DNA of 64,000 nt, from positions 1 to 64,000 of the forward strand of contig VKHL01000062.1 in NCBI GenBank assembly GCA_015146655.1. Reading direction: 5' to 3'. Below, one piece after another: positions 50,178 through 62,264 of the stretch. Each line of letters opens with the position of its first letter. Within the stretch, counting starts at the first letter, position 1. Below the pieces are notes generated by a model that was not told the DNA's origin, searched no databases, and saw only the letters and a list, made by a program, of their open reading frames with translations. The position numbers and the translations under genes were made by a program. Source of the DNA: Ochromonas danica. Lineage: Eukaryota > Sar > Chrysophyceae > Chromulinales > Chromulinaceae.

Positions 50178-53100
50178 ATGATGGCATCGTCTGCTATGAC
50201 TGACACGTTTCCAACTCTTTCTGATGGTGCGTCGAATATAAATGATGTGGAAGAAGCCGCCAAGAATCGTCAGGTTCGTCTGGACCAGATGCTCGAGGCG
50301 AAGATGATCTCCGACATTCTTCGTGCCAACAACAACCTCAAAGCTCTGAAAGCCTTCCGCATTCAGAACGAAGCCAACTATAAAGAGAAAGAGATTATTG
50401 AAGTTCGCAAAAAAGAGATCCGAGAGCCTTTGGAGGCCGCTCTCTTCGAGAATGACCTGTTAGCAGGAAAAGTGGAGCGCCGCGAGGAAACCATCAAAAT
50501 GCTTCGAAGAGAGCTGCTCTTGGGGTCCCTCAAGACGAAGATGGCGCCCATGTCTAAAGAAGGCAGTATCTTGGGTGGTGGTGGAGGAGGAGCTGCTGGG
50601 CGATCTTTTATGGGATCGGAGATGAAAGATGCAGACGAGTTGAAGCAGAGCGAATACCAAGACCAAATAGCTGAGCTCAATATCATTGTTGACTATAACC
50701 AAAGAGAGATTGCCAAATGCAAAAAGGTAATTGAAATTCAGTTCCGAAAGATCAAGTCCCTTCGCGATGAGCTGGAACAAAGTGAGTATTCCTTCCAGGA
50801 GCGTATTCGCAAGATTGATGCCGACAAAGACATCTATTTCAACATGATCGAGTCGCGCGAGAACAAGATTGACAAGCTAATGGAAGATCTTGACCAAGTC
50901 AATGAAGAGCTGTCTGAAGCCAATGAAGCACTTGAAGCAGCCCAACACGACAAGAAAACTGCACAAAAGTTGATGGAAGAGTTTAAGGTACAGGCTCAAC
51001 AAGCCGTTGGGGCCATGGATGAATTGAAGCAGAAGGGAGAAGACCTTGAAAGTCAATTGAAAGTGCTTCGAGAAGATCATTATGAGTTATCCGAGAAGTA
51101 TGCCGATGTTCAAAGCAGGTGAGGGCATTTCCTTTTTCTTTTTGTTTCTATTTGAAGACTGGATCATCAATTGCATTTGGACTTTTGCAGATATGATAAC
51201 TTGGTTATTGAGTTGGACAAGATGGTAGAGGAGGGACACTATATTCCGCAGCAATCCAGTTTGAGTGCAGCTAAATCATCCAAACCAAAAGAGACCGTTG
51301 CTTCTAATACTACCAACAATAACAATAACACCAGGAGGAAAAATAAGACGATTAGGACGCAGGATATTCAAAAAGCTGCGGGGCGGTTTTCCAATCCAAA
51401 ATCGAAGGGAAGCAAAATGGCTGGAGATGATAGTACCATTGGGAGTGATGTCTCAGCTGTTTTACCCAACTCTGGAAACGCTGACGTCAATGGTATGGCT
51501 GCAAGCGCTAGTAGTGCTGCAGTTGGAACCCCTGCTAACCGTCCCACGACGACTGGGACCATATCATCCCAACCTTTGGAGACCCCCGTTGACGGGGAAA
51601 ACAAGAACAACCCAGACGATGGTGACGAGGAAGACGATGATGATGCGAGGTCCGGTGATAGTGATGGCGGGGCAGATGCAGAAGATGAAGGACAAGATGA
51701 TTGTGGCGTGCAACCGTCTAGAAGAGCTGGTCGTTTCTCGATACGAAAGATACAAGAGGACACTATCTTGCACGAGAAGCTTCAAGCACATGCAGCCACA
51801 AGAATGAAAGAGGCTTTGCTGCAACAAATTTCTGATTTGGAAGGAGTATTGCAGAGTGAAAAGGCAGGTCGGAAAGATGACCAAGCTGCCTTTCAGCAGA
51901 CCAAGGAGAGTATGAATATGACTCAAAAGCTTCTATCTACTGAGATCGCTCGTTTGAATAGCAAAGTGAGCGGATCGAACGTGTTGATTATTCCTCGAGA
52001 CTATAATGACTCACAACAATTGTTTGTGTTAGGTTGCAGAACAAGATAAAGCTCTCGCTAGTTTATCGGGTTAGTTGCATACAATTGTTAGTTCCACAAC
52101 ATGCTGTATAACGCTATTCTCTGTGTGTAGAGGAGCTGCAAGTCGCCCAGGCAGCCAGCAAGTTCAGCAATATTCGACACAGCGAGTTAGTCACTCGTCT
52201 GTCCAGTATCAGCGTCTCTCCCGCATCCAAAGAACGCAAGCAACAACAGCCAGAGATCACAGTCGACATGATGCGGGAAATGTTTCGAAGAGAAGATGAA
52301 CTTAAGAAACAGCAAATTGAGACAAAAGACACTGTGGAAGTTGCCTGCGGTCCTGATCATGATGACTATGTGCAATATGATATTCTTGGTTATATGAACG
52401 ACTGGGCGAATGTTAACAACCACAGCAAAGCGATACAATGCACTTGGGCGAGTGATTTAGGTGTAGAGCGTGAGGTTCAGTTGGATGAAGACGACTTTTT
52501 CGCCACCATGACGGACGACCATAATGAAGCTGTGCAGGAAGAATTGAATGCTTCTGCCAACAACAATCCGGACGATAACACCAACCGAACAGAAGAACCC
52601 AAACGAGTACCATCTGCTTCGACAGCCCCACGAGTACAGTATAAGATTCTCAAAGAAGATCCTGTCATTCTATCTCAGCTTGAGCAACTGTACCAAGGCT
52701 TTCTTCATATTTGCTCGCGGTTTCTACCACCCCACAAGCAACAGCTGGTCAATCAAGAGTTCCATTCAAGGTGGGAGTTTCAATATTCAAACATTGTTGA
52801 TCATCACAATTTTAAATTTCCATTTAATGCTCTTTAGTCTGATGGCTGCAGAACTGGTGCCAAGCTTGGATATTCGTTGGCAAGTGCGCCACGCCTTGAC
52901 ATTCATTATCTCCTTGAATGAGATGAGAAATCAATTTGTGAATGTTTGCTTTCAGAACAACAAAATTTTGAAGGAAATGCAGGCTAGACAGAAGTTACAC
53001 AGTCGCCAAAAGCAGGAAAGGCCGTTATCTCAGCAGTCAGATGGCTCTTCGAAGGGTCTGGATGGTAGCGAGGATGGGATTGCATCTCATCCGGACCACG

Positions 53101-55091
53101 ACACTCTTGATGCGGAGAGCAAATTAGAGAAAGCCAATGTGAAAATTGTGCTTACAATTCGCTTTATCGATCTCATTCTGCAGGTGGTCCATCATCTTCT
53201 GTCTCCCCTTTGTCACATCCAAGAATCAGATTATCCTCATATTGAGCAAATTTTTGCTGTGGTTCCTCCTGTTACACACGAAGAATTGGCCGAAAAGCAA
53301 GCATTGGCCGAAGAATCAAATGCTTATGCTGATGAGCTGCAAAAACATGTTAAGACCCTTATGGACACTTTTCCCTTGACAGAGATCGGTATGACTGGTG
53401 ACCGCACGATGGGCTCTCCTCGTGGGGTCCTATCGAAGCAAGGTTCTCGTTCTTCTTCTCCTACAAGCAAATCTAGAAGTCGCAGTGCCTCACCGCAAAA
53501 TCGAGTCTATATGAACAGTTCGACCCCTCGCACTTTTCCTGTCAGCGTGGATGAAATATTGGACAGAATTGAGCGGCGCAGCCGCAGTCCAAGCGCTGCC
53601 GGCGATGCTGTTTCTGGCCGAGTACCTCCAATTATAAGCTTTGATGATTCATTGCCAGGCGAGATGGATCTGGGTGCTTACATCTTAGACGAATATGAGA
53701 AGAGTGGAGATGCCTTCATGGATAATTTGCTCTCAAGAGAGCGGGGAGAATCTCAAAGTCCAGGGATTGAAAACAGTGAAGAAGATTCGCTTGCACTGCG
53801 CAATAGCGAAGAGTATAAAATGGCTTTACTGCTACCTCACACAGCCATTCATCCGCGTAAGAGCAAGTCAGCGGGGAAGAAGAATGATCGTCGCCTTGCG
53901 TCAATCATGCGACAACTTCTTCGACATGCAAATGAAGACAGTGGAGCCAAGGAACCTGCAAGCCCCATACCTTCACTTTCCACTCGTTATCGACCATTTA
54001 TTAATGTTCCTTCGGAGTACTTTGACTACACCAGATTAGCCTTCGACAAAGACGATATTATAAACAATGCCTATGCTTCCGAACGGCGAGTGCATTCCGC
54101 AAATGCTACAGAGAGGGGAAGACAGCGCCTTGAGGCACGATTACAGAGCCAGACTCCTGCAGATAACAGACCATCTGCAACAGAGACTACATTCTCTTCA
54201 GAAATCGCTGGAAAGGCTTGTCGCCCTTATAGCGCACATACTCCTTCCTCTGGTGAAGGGAGGCGCGATCAAAGCCCACAATATCCTTCAAACAAAAGTT
54301 CAATTTATGGAACTGGAAGAAGCAGCTTTCCTTTCCCTGGGCTAGAAACAATAGAATCTGTGGCAACAAATTCTGTCGCGGAGGGATCGTTGGGTTCTGC
54401 AGACGGCAGGCACGACCTTCGTCTCAACGATAGTTTGGACACTGCTGGCGGTAGCTTGGTGCAAACAGCAACGTCTGATGCTAATGCAAAGCTCAAGTCA
54501 TCCTGGGATATTGAGTCAAAGAGTGGTTATGTTTCCAAAACAGCAGCTCGCGTCTTGAATGAAAGTCCAGTTATCACTGCGACTCCAGCTCGAAGCCATC
54601 CTCATCGCACATTAGTGCTACCCACTGCAGAGGCCACCATCACTATGCCCAATGTACATGCGGCGCATCATCCGTGGGAAAGTCAGACTCCTTCGAAACC
54701 TAATGCCTTGACAGTGGCAACTCGACCATTGCAGCCAGCCCCCTCACCCCATAACAGTCGACCTGGCTCGGCCAAACATCACAGACCTGAGATTAGTGTT
54801 GGTCCAGCTCGATTTTATCAGCCTCGCCTTCCTAAAACCTTATTCTCTTCAGAAATAAAGCCTCCCACTGCAGACAGTTCCGATGCCCAGGTGGTGGATT
54901 ATCTGTCTGCTCCTGGTGACGGCACTATCGCAGCGAAGAAAGAGAGCAATGCTCCCTTCCCTCCCCCTCGACCCAGTGCCGTAGATAAAAGCCGCCAAAA
55001 GGAAAAAGAAGACGATGTTTTGTCTGTTCAGGGTCGTCAGCGCAGGACTGGTGCCCGAGAGAAAGTGACGGGTGCTTTCTTATTTATGTAG
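50178..55091 (+). CDS. Large coiled-coil protein, unknown
   Basis: Five exons with consistent phases: 50178-51118, 51191-51965, 52033-52069, 52131-52770 and 52838-55091, giving 1548 residues. Residues 25 to about 330 and 540-600 are predicted coiled coil, with a glycine run after the first coil. A conserved-looking helical domain follows (ILSQLEQLYQGFLHICSRFL; SLDIRWQVRHALTFIISLNE; VKIVLTIRFIDLILQVVHHL). The last 550 residues are disordered and Ser/Pro-rich, with many SP and RSxS sites (SRSASPQNR). I do not recognise the family. Large coiled-coil proteins of this build are often ciliary or cytoskeletal. A 37-base exon 3 is the weakest join but keeps phase on both sides. Confidence 0.75.
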
Positions 55092-55309
55092 CTTATTCTC
55101 TTGTTTCGATGGTTTAGTCTGTCTATCAGTTTTGTATTTGGTGCTATCCCTTAATCCCTTCACAACAGGGCATTACATGTCATTTGTAACGTGAGTCTGT
55201 TGACCAGTTTTACCATAATTTGGCTAGTTTTGACTAGTCAGTTTTGACAGGTCTGAGTTAAATTTGAAAGGAATGACCTTGGCCAGTCGCGACAATCACT
55301 GAACAGAAG

Positions 55310-57424
55310 ATGAACGTAATACGTCGGCTAATATTTAAATTTCTCAAAGTTCGGGGGTTGTCAATAAGCGAGAAAGCGGCAGAAGCTTTGGTGAGTGTGT
55401 TGTCAAGGTGAGGGAATGAATGATGCCACGCACTTGTTTCTCTCCACCTGATTGCCTCTCACGTGACCAGAGAGGAAGACGTGGAAGGATCATTGAGGCT
55501 GATCTTAGAGGAATTGAAAGCTCGTATAGATCGTCAGGAAGGTGAGATGTGGCTGAACAAATGTTGACAATTTGATAGCCTCATGAACTGAAGCGTTAAC
55601 CTCTCTCCCCTCCGTGTTACAGTCCAATCAGCTATAATCGACCTGGATACGATAGAGAACATTGTTGCTGACCTTTCATCGAATGAAGAAGATCTCGCTC
55701 AGGAGAGCCTGCAGGTAGTACTACAAGATGTTATATGTATACTAATAGACATTGTCCCGGGTTATGCTTCATCCTGTTCTTCTCGTGATAATTAGCTGTT
55801 CGATGCTTTTCGCTCACCCAAGCTTCAGTATGATGAAAAGACGCGACAGTATAAGATGTAAGTAGCTCCAGAGCAGATCAAAACCAACCTTCACATCACA
55901 ATATTCTCCTGCCTTGGTTAGTGCCACCGAAGTGAAGTATGACATATTAGCGAAGATGGAAGCACGTGCAGGCATGTATCGAGAGCGACTTTTGCTTACC
56001 CAACAACGCTTGCTACGTTCGGAACTATTCACATTGCGTGTTCGTCATCGGGGACAGCAAAACGCTGACAGCGATGAGGTTTCTGCTCGTTTTATTCTAG
56101 TTTCGATCTTTCGCGGTTGATCATCTCCTCTTGTTGTTGCTGCTTTAGATTTCAACTGTAGAATCTCTCTTAGGTAGCAGTGGTGTGAAGATTCTTGTTG
56201 GATATCTCACTCAACCCGAGGAAGGGCAGTGGTGTTTAGAGGATCTTACAGGCCTCATTCTTTTGGATCTTTCTTCTGCTCTTACTTATCCTCTACTCTA
56301 TACTGAGGGATCCATTGTTGTTCTGCAAGGAGAAAGGAATCATTTGAATATTTTCGTCGTACAGGTCATGGGATTCCCCCCTGCCGAAGAGCGAGCAACA
56401 ACTTTGAAAGCTCTCAACATGATTGACACTTTTAGCCCTCCTGGACATCATAACTGGCAGCATCACGAACAAATGGCCGTGTTAGAAGAGCAAGCTCATC
56501 ATCAGTTGATTGTCATCCTCTCTGATCTCCATCTGGATAAACCCTCCGTTCTGGACAAGTTCTTGCAATTGTTGCAAGGGTATGATCAAGTGGGCATCAC
56601 TCCTTTGTACGTTCTAATGGGTTCTTTCCTCTCCCAGTCTCTCTATCATCGTGCCGGGGGCAACGAAGCCATCCGAAAAGCATTTCAGGCCCTTGCTGAG
56701 ACGATTGGAAAGGTGCCCAATCAGAGAGATAGTGCTAAGTTCCTCCTCATACCTGGTCCGCTAGATGCTGGCAGCAATCCAGCACTACCTAGAAGATCCC
56801 TCCCTGCTTTTGTAGGTGCGGTGATGAGTGAAAAAGTTGCGCACATTTCCTTTGGGTCCAATCCTTGTCGATTGCGGTGTTACACTCAAGAGATTGTCTT
56901 CTTTCGAGAAGATCTGTTGCGCAAGATGCAGCGCAATCTTGTTGTTCCCCTAAAGGTTTCGACATCTCATTCTTCTGGCTCTACAGGTGATGATATTGAG
57001 GGCGATGAAGAAGGAGCGGAAGCCATCATAAACGATCATCAGAATAGCAGCGAGTCGGCACTAAACGGATCCGAAGACATTCCTGATGTCACTGAACAGT
57101 TAGTGGAGTCGTTATTAGATCAAGGACATCTATGCCCTCTTCCTGCTTTGGCTGCTCCGATTATTTGGGAACTTGGCCATACCTTGCGTTTATTTCCCCT
57201 TCCTCATCTGCTGGTTCTGGCGGATCACACAGACCAATTTTCCTATGAGTACAAAGGGTGTAGAACCATAAACCCAGGTTGGTATCTTCTTCTTCTTCTT
57301 TGTTGCATGTGCTTCTGTTTACACAAACGTTTTAAACTGTACTGTAGGAACCTTTGCCAGCGATTTTAGCTTCATTGTTTACCATCCAGCCAATAAGGAA
57401 GTTCAGTTTAGTCGGGTGCCATGA
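55310..57424 (+). CDS. DPB2: DNA polymerase epsilon subunit B (DPB2/POLE2)
   Basis: Seven exons with consistent phases: 55310-55407, 55471-55541, 55623-55714, 55796-55857, 55922-56078, 56149-57277 and 57348-57424, giving 561 residues. The N-terminal helical domain starts RRLIFKFLKVRGLSI. The OB fold includes TVESLLGSSGVKILVGYLTQ and LEDLTGLILLDLSSA. The phosphoesterase-like domain includes QLIVILSDLHLDKPSVLDKFL and FLLIPGPLDAGSN. The C-terminus reads NPGTFASDFSFIVYHPANKEV, as in POLE2. It holds the catalytic subunit in the leading-strand polymerase and helps assemble CMG helicase, which includes MCM7 from this same window. The SDLHLD motif keeps a histidine often lost in this family, but most other metal ligands look absent. 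Confidence 0.92.
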
Positions 57425-57843
57425 TGTGATTGTTTTTCTTGGAGTACATGTACTGTCAGGAATGCAAAGATATTTAGATTGTGGATTTGATTTACTTGAG
57501 ATTGTAAATAGATACCTTGTCATGAACTTTAGCTGGAGTTCCGTTGTGGTCTGTCTTTCGCAAAGCAAGAGAACATCATTTAAAAAGCATAGATAGGCAT
57601 AACAAAACTCGCAGTCCACTCGCCTTCAAATTCTCAGAATTTTGGGGTTTGGTGACGTGAGCACTGGGCAGTGCGTGTGTTGTGCGGGAAGGGGACGCTG
57701 CTTGCTGCTGGCACTCACTGCCTTCATTGACCCCCTCGGAGTCCGCTCTGATCCATTCAGATCGCTTCAAACCTTCCACCATCTTTTACCTCTGCACTCT
57801 CATTCATTATCATAGATATCGAGATTATTGTTTTGATGAAAAA
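57425..57843. other. Intergenic region
   Basis: About 420 bases between tandem genes. An open frame runs into the next gene from 57682 but lacks a convincing upstream start. Confidence 0.45.
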
Positions 57844-58932
57844 ATGGGAGACTGTGAAATGGATCTCTCTTCTAGATTTTCCGACTCGGTGAATTTACAA
57901 ATGCGGCCCGGCACCGTCCTTGCGCCAATTAAGCTTAGTCATGCCAGACGACGCGGTTCATTGCTGGCCCCCATTCCGAGCCGAGACATTCCTTCTGATA
58001 TTTTTTGCGGCCAAAGGAAAATTGAGGACTCCGATAGTGACTCACTGGCGGCCACTTCAGGCAGTGATAGCGAGGACAACCTGGAAGACTCGCAGAGTTC
58101 TCCCTATTTCTCGCCTCCGAAGCCTCGAGGCAGTAACAGAGACATCTTCTGCACTTCAGTCCCTCTTTTAGCTGTTGACACTGGTATTAGCCCCGCGCTG
58201 ACGTCGGACGAGTCTGACAATGGCTCTCCCTCTTTGTCTCCCCATTTTGTTGCTCATCGTCAGCTCGGTGGGGAAGGTCTGTCTCCTGTTCGACCTTCCA
58301 CGGCTTCTATTCAGACCAAGAGTAGCCCTTTCTTACCTGTCATTGGCGCTCGTTTAGAAGCTGGATCTGCCCCTGCAACGCCTCAGCGCAAAGTTCGTTC
58401 TTCCTCGAAACAACTTTCCTTATCTTCTCCAGCCTTGTCTGCGATTGAAGAAGCTCGCCGCTTGGCCATGGAAGCTTATACCAGCGCCGGTGGTGACATG
58501 GGGGACCTTGTACAGGATCCTTTATCAGCGATCTCCTTGTCTGATAAATCTCCGATGACAAAGGTGGATAAGCCGATCCGCCGACCGCGTGTTGCCACTT
58601 TTCCTGCGCAGCCCTTAGATCCTATTCCCCATTCTTCTTGTAGAGAGAATTTTTCGTTCCACCCAAAGGAAGACAATGAAAGCACCCTGGGCCTGTTAGC
58701 ACTCGCTCAAGCTTTGGGCTACTCTATTTCCAACGACACCCAGTCTGCGTTGCTAAACAGCTCAAAGTCTTCTGCGACCAATTCCAAAGGCTCTCCCAAT
58801 AAGCTTTTCCCTATCCCAGCTAAATCTAAGTTTACTCCTGTCAAGCGAGGATGGCAAATCAAAGATTGTATCCCACACACAATTGAAGAGGACTCTGGAT
58901 TAGGGTGCCAAAGTTTGGACGAAGAGTTTTAA
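57844..58932 (+). CDS. Disordered Ser/Pro-rich protein, unknown
   Basis: Single-exon, 362 residues from the ATG of MGDCEMDLSSRF; the open frame extends 162 bases upstream without a better ATG. The sequence is rich in Ser, Pro, Asp and Arg with many SP and RRxS-type sites (ARRRGSLLAPIPS, DSDSDSLAATSGSDSEDN). That is typical of a phosphorylated regulatory protein. One short helical stretch (SAIEEARRLAMEAYTSAGGD) and the tail FTPVKRGWQIKDCIPHTIEE could be interaction motifs. No domain recognised. G+C and codon use look like neighbouring genes. Confidence 0.65.
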   Translation: MGDCEMDLSSRFSDSVNLQMRPGTVLAPIKLSHARRRGSLLAPIPSRDIPSDIFCGQRKIEDSDSDSLAATSGSDSEDNLEDSQSSPYFSPPKPRGSNRDIFCTSVPLLAVDTGISPALTSDESDNGSPSLSPHFVAHRQLGGEGLSPVRPSTASIQTKSSPFLPVIGARLEAGSAPATPQRKVRSSSKQLSLSSPALSAIEEARRLAMEAYTSAGGDMGDLVQDPLSAISLSDKSPMTKVDKPIRRPRVATFPAQPLDPIPHSSCRENFSFHPKEDNESTLGLLALAQALGYSISNDTQSALLNSSKSSATNSKGSPNKLFPIPAKSKFTPVKRGWQIKDCIPHTIEEDSGLGCQSLDEEF

Positions 58933-59099
58933 AATATACAATACAAGATTGACTATTTTGGTTTAAAGATTGATGGGCTTACTTCCTAAGATATGCCCTC
59001 TTTCTCTTTCCCGACGACCTTTACAATCCTTTTGTGTTATTTTTGATTGTGATACATTTTATTGTGCGTGTGGAAGGTTTTGATTGAAATTACGCCAAT
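58933..59099. other. Short intergenic stretch
   Basis: T-rich 3' flank of the preceding gene. Nothing else is seen. Confidence 0.4.
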
Positions 59100-59342
59100 A
59101 TGATGGCAAGTCTTCAGTTCCTTTCCTGTTTATCTAAGAGAGAGGGGTTAACCAGTCCTTTGTTGTGTAATGTTTGTGGAGGAATTCTCGAACCTCTCGC
59201 TGATGCATGGGTGGTATATCATTGTATCCATTGTTTTGAGAAGCGTGTAATAGTTTGGTCAGCCAAAGATTTGCTCAAGGCTAAGAATTATTATTATTCG
59301 GCTAAAAATGGTTATCATCCTGTGTTCGCGCCCCGAAGATGA
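59100..59342 (+). CDS. Possible small zinc-ribbon protein
   Basis: 80-codon frame. LLCNVCGGILEPLADAW followed by YHCIHCFEKRVIVW gives two CxxC pairs about 18 residues apart, the spacing of a small zinc ribbon. The C-terminus is basic (NGYHPVFAPRR). No named family fits. The frame could be a real small gene, an exon, or chance. The paired CxxC pattern is the only support. Confidence 0.35.
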   Translation: MMASLQFLSCLSKREGLTSPLLCNVCGGILEPLADAWVVYHCIHCFEKRVIVWSAKDLLKAKNYYYSAKNGYHPVFAPRR

Positions 59343-60311
59343 AATGCTGAATATAATGCCATTTACAGGGAGTATGTGATTGTCCTGCTCTCTTCAAGCG
59401 TTAATTCTTCCTTTCTTATTCCGCATTATCATTAATTTTTGCTCCTCTTGTTCTTCCTTTCCTTCTCTTACAAACGAGATGAAGTGCTTGGTGCGTATTG
59501 ATGGCAGTTCCACTAGTTCCAGTTGATCGGGTGTGGAGTTTGGATAGCAGGGGAGTCATTTTAACCAAGTCACAAGTGCTGGTTTACTTGTCTCCGCCCT
59601 GTCATGCTCACGTCCCCATTCGCGCTTGTTTCTTATCTTCTCTATTTAAAGCTGGTTTGCTCAAAGTGCATTTCTTCCTTCGTCGTGGGCAGTTCTCTTC
59701 ATGTCTCTGCTTTAAGCTTTACCTTTGCTGTTGATGTAAAAGGAGTGCTCCCCGTGCTCCTCTTTTTCGAGAATGCTCTACTTAACCTCACCAATCGAGG
59801 CATTTCTTGTCCAAAAATATAAACAAATCTCAATGTGTGTTTTTCTCCTAAACCTTACCATTCCTATTTTTCCATGTCCCCTATCGCAAGAAGAGCTTTT
59901 GTGCCAATACTGCTTTGCGTCTTCTGTGTGAATCGAAACACTTGAACGAACCATGATCATTGATAAGTGAGCAAATATATCCCTATTCTTCTTGTCTCCT
60001 TCCCTTACTTGAGAAGGGGGAGATAGTGGACGTGTTGACTCTCCAATGTTATCTGTTGACTCTCATTGAAATGTGGTGAAGGCACTACTCCTTGTCTCGA
60101 CGAGCTTGGAAAGCTGCTTCTTTAGACTATGTGTGATATAGTCATACTAAGTTAATTACTTTTATTTATCAACTCAAGCATTCCCGTAAAAAAATATAAG
60201 CTTTCTATTCTGCTTGAAAGTTTACACACAATCCATCTTCATTTACAAGAGCATCACTAGGACGCCAAAGGCATTTGTCTGCCCAGTCACTATTTGACCG
60301 CTTTTCCTCAT
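59343..60311. other. Gene-poor region with weak ORFs
   Basis: About 970 bases. A frame from ATG 59501 (MAVPLVPVDRVWSLDSRG onward, 77 codons) has partly protein-like sequence and might be an exon linked to the zinc-ribbon ORF, but I find no supported splice join. The rest is T-rich, with no RNA gene seen. Confidence 0.4.
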
Positions 60312-62264
60312 CTATTTGCCCGTTGGCTTGCTGGCCTTATTGAAACGAGCTCGTGCTCCAGCATCCAAAATCTTCTTGCGAAGGCGAATGCTCTTGGGAG
60401 TGAGTTCCAAAACCTCGTCTTCATTCATGTAGGCCATGCATTGCTCTATGCTCATTCGCTTGGGAGGAGGCAAAGTCACTTTCTCTTCAGCTCCCGAAGA
60501 TCTAACGTTCGATAGCTTCTTGAGACGGCATGGATTAACATCCATATCACCTTGCTTAGCATTCTCTCCAACAATCATACCCTCATAAATATCTTCACCA
60601 ACGTCGACGAACAAGGTACCACGGTCTACAATGCCCATCAATGCATAACCAGTGGCTTTACCGCTATCCATGGAAACTAACTTTCCTTTACGAAGTCCAT
60701 AAAAGTCAGCACGATTTACTTCATCATAATGAGAGAAGATGGAGTTCACGGTTGCATTGCCACGAGTCAATGTTAAAACTTCATGACGAAAGCCCATCAT
60801 GCCACGAGAAGGAACTTCAAAAACCAATCTGCATCGATTCGAAATATCGCGGAACTCCTTCATATGACCTTTGCGATTGCTCATGGCATCAATGACAACT
60901 CCTTGATATTCGACATCAACGTCGACGGTGACTTCTTCGATAGGCTCTCGAATCACTCCGTCCTCTCCTTTCATCGGCAGAACTTCAGGTGGAGAGACTG
61001 TAAGCTCGTAGCCCTCTCTCCGCATCGACTCCACCAAAATACCCAATTGCAACTCTCCACGTCCTTGCACATCCATGCACTCTGGATCACTTGAAGGCTT
61101 CAGAGTCAACGCAACGTTATTCTCGACCTCCTTGCGCAAGCGATCTTTAATCACGGACGAGGTTAGCTTTTGTCCTTCTCTACCAGCCAGAGGGGAATCA
61201 TTTGGTCCGAAGGTCATGGACAGGATAGGAGGAGAGATAGGTAAGGTCGAAACAGGTTTGTCAACTTCCAATGCACATACGGTATCTGCCACACATCCAT
61301 CTGATCCAGCCAATGAAATGATCTCTCCGGCATTAGCTTCTGAAACATCCACTCTATTGAGACCCTCCAAATAGAATAGTTTCGTCACTTTACCCTGTCC
61401 TTGCACAAGCTGACCCTCACGAGAGAGAACTTTAATAGGGTCTCCCAGACTGATCTTCCCTGTCTCCACTTTGCCCGTCACGATGCGGCCAAGGTGAGGA
61501 TCTGTTTGAATGGTATTGACGGAGAGTGCGAAGGGTTTATTCAACAGATCGTTATCTCCTGCCGGAGGGATGTGCTCGATGATAGCATCCAAGAGAGGAA
61601 CAACATTCTCTCCAGGGATAGAACTCAATGAAGGAGAAACCCACCCTTGCCTGGCGGAGGCGTAGAGCAAAGGGTAGTGTAAGAGATCCTCCCGATTGGT
61701 CAGCGCACAGAAGAGCTCCAAGATTTCACACTCCACCTCCTCAGCGCGGTGGCCTTCACGATCAACCTTGTTTAACACAACAATAGGCTTCTTTCCCGCA
61801 GCAATAGCCTTGGAGAGCACAAACTTGGTCTGAGACATGGGCCCTTCGCTGGCATCGACCAGCAGCACCACACCGTCGACCATGCTGAGAATGCGCTCCA
61901 CCTCTCCACCAAAGTCAGCATGACCTGGCGTATCCACCACGTGCAGAGCATGACCGTTGTAGTACAAGCGCGTGTATTTGCTCATAATAGTGATTCCACG
62001 CTCTTTCTCGTGCTCATTCGAGTCCATTGCTCGCTCGAAGGTCAATGCATTGCCACAATGAGCCAGCAGCTTGTCCATGAGGGTTGTCTTGCCGTGATCG
62101 ACGTGTGCGATAATCGCTACATTGCGCACATTCTTTGGAGAGTATTCAGTGGCGAATGTTGCCTTGGGCTGGTTGAATCCACTCAAGCAGCTTCCAGGCT
62201 GAAGGTTCCTCTTCAAGAAGCTGCTCGTTCTGGGAAAGACTGCTCGGTGAAGTCTCGTCAGCAT
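60312..62264 (-). CDS. typA: BipA/TypA translational GTPase, probably organellar
   Basis: Single-exon, 650 residues from ATG 62264. The frame continues upstream to 62429 only through non-ATG codons. The first 35 residues (MLTRLHRAVFPRTSSFLKRN) are basic and amphipathic with no hydrophobic core, so a mitochondrial presequence is likelier than a complex-plastid leader. The GTPase domain has G1 AHVDHGKTT, switch ERGITI, G3 DTPGHADFGGE and G4 NKVDR. The C-terminal domains include GRGELQLGILVESMRREGYE and GMMGFRHEVLTLTRGNA, diagnostic of BipA. The closing helix IRLRKKILDAGARARFNK is the BipA ribosome-binding end. BipA acts on ribosomes under stress and in late ribosome assembly. Confidence 0.93.
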   Translation of the reverse strand: MLTRLHRAVFPRTSSFLKRNLQPGSCLSGFNQPKATFATEYSPKNVRNVAIIAHVDHGKTTLMDKLLAHCGNALTFERAMDSNEHEKERGITIMSKYTRLYYNGHALHVVDTPGHADFGGEVERILSMVDGVVLLVDASEGPMSQTKFVLSKAIAAGKKPIVVLNKVDREGHRAEEVECEILELFCALTNREDLLHYPLLYASARQGWVSPSLSSIPGENVVPLLDAIIEHIPPAGDNDLLNKPFALSVNTIQTDPHLGRIVTGKVETGKISLGDPIKVLSREGQLVQGQGKVTKLFYLEGLNRVDVSEANAGEIISLAGSDGCVADTVCALEVDKPVSTLPISPPILSMTFGPNDSPLAGREGQKLTSSVIKDRLRKEVENNVALTLKPSSDPECMDVQGRGELQLGILVESMRREGYELTVSPPEVLPMKGEDGVIREPIEEVTVDVDVEYQGVVIDAMSNRKGHMKEFRDISNRCRLVFEVPSRGMMGFRHEVLTLTRGNATVNSIFSHYDEVNRADFYGLRKGKLVSMDSGKATGYALMGIVDRGTLFVDVGEDIYEGMIVGENAKQGDMDVNPCRLKKLSNVRSSGAEEKVTLPPPKRMSIEQCMAYMNEDEVLELTPKSIRLRKKILDAGARARFNKASKPTGK

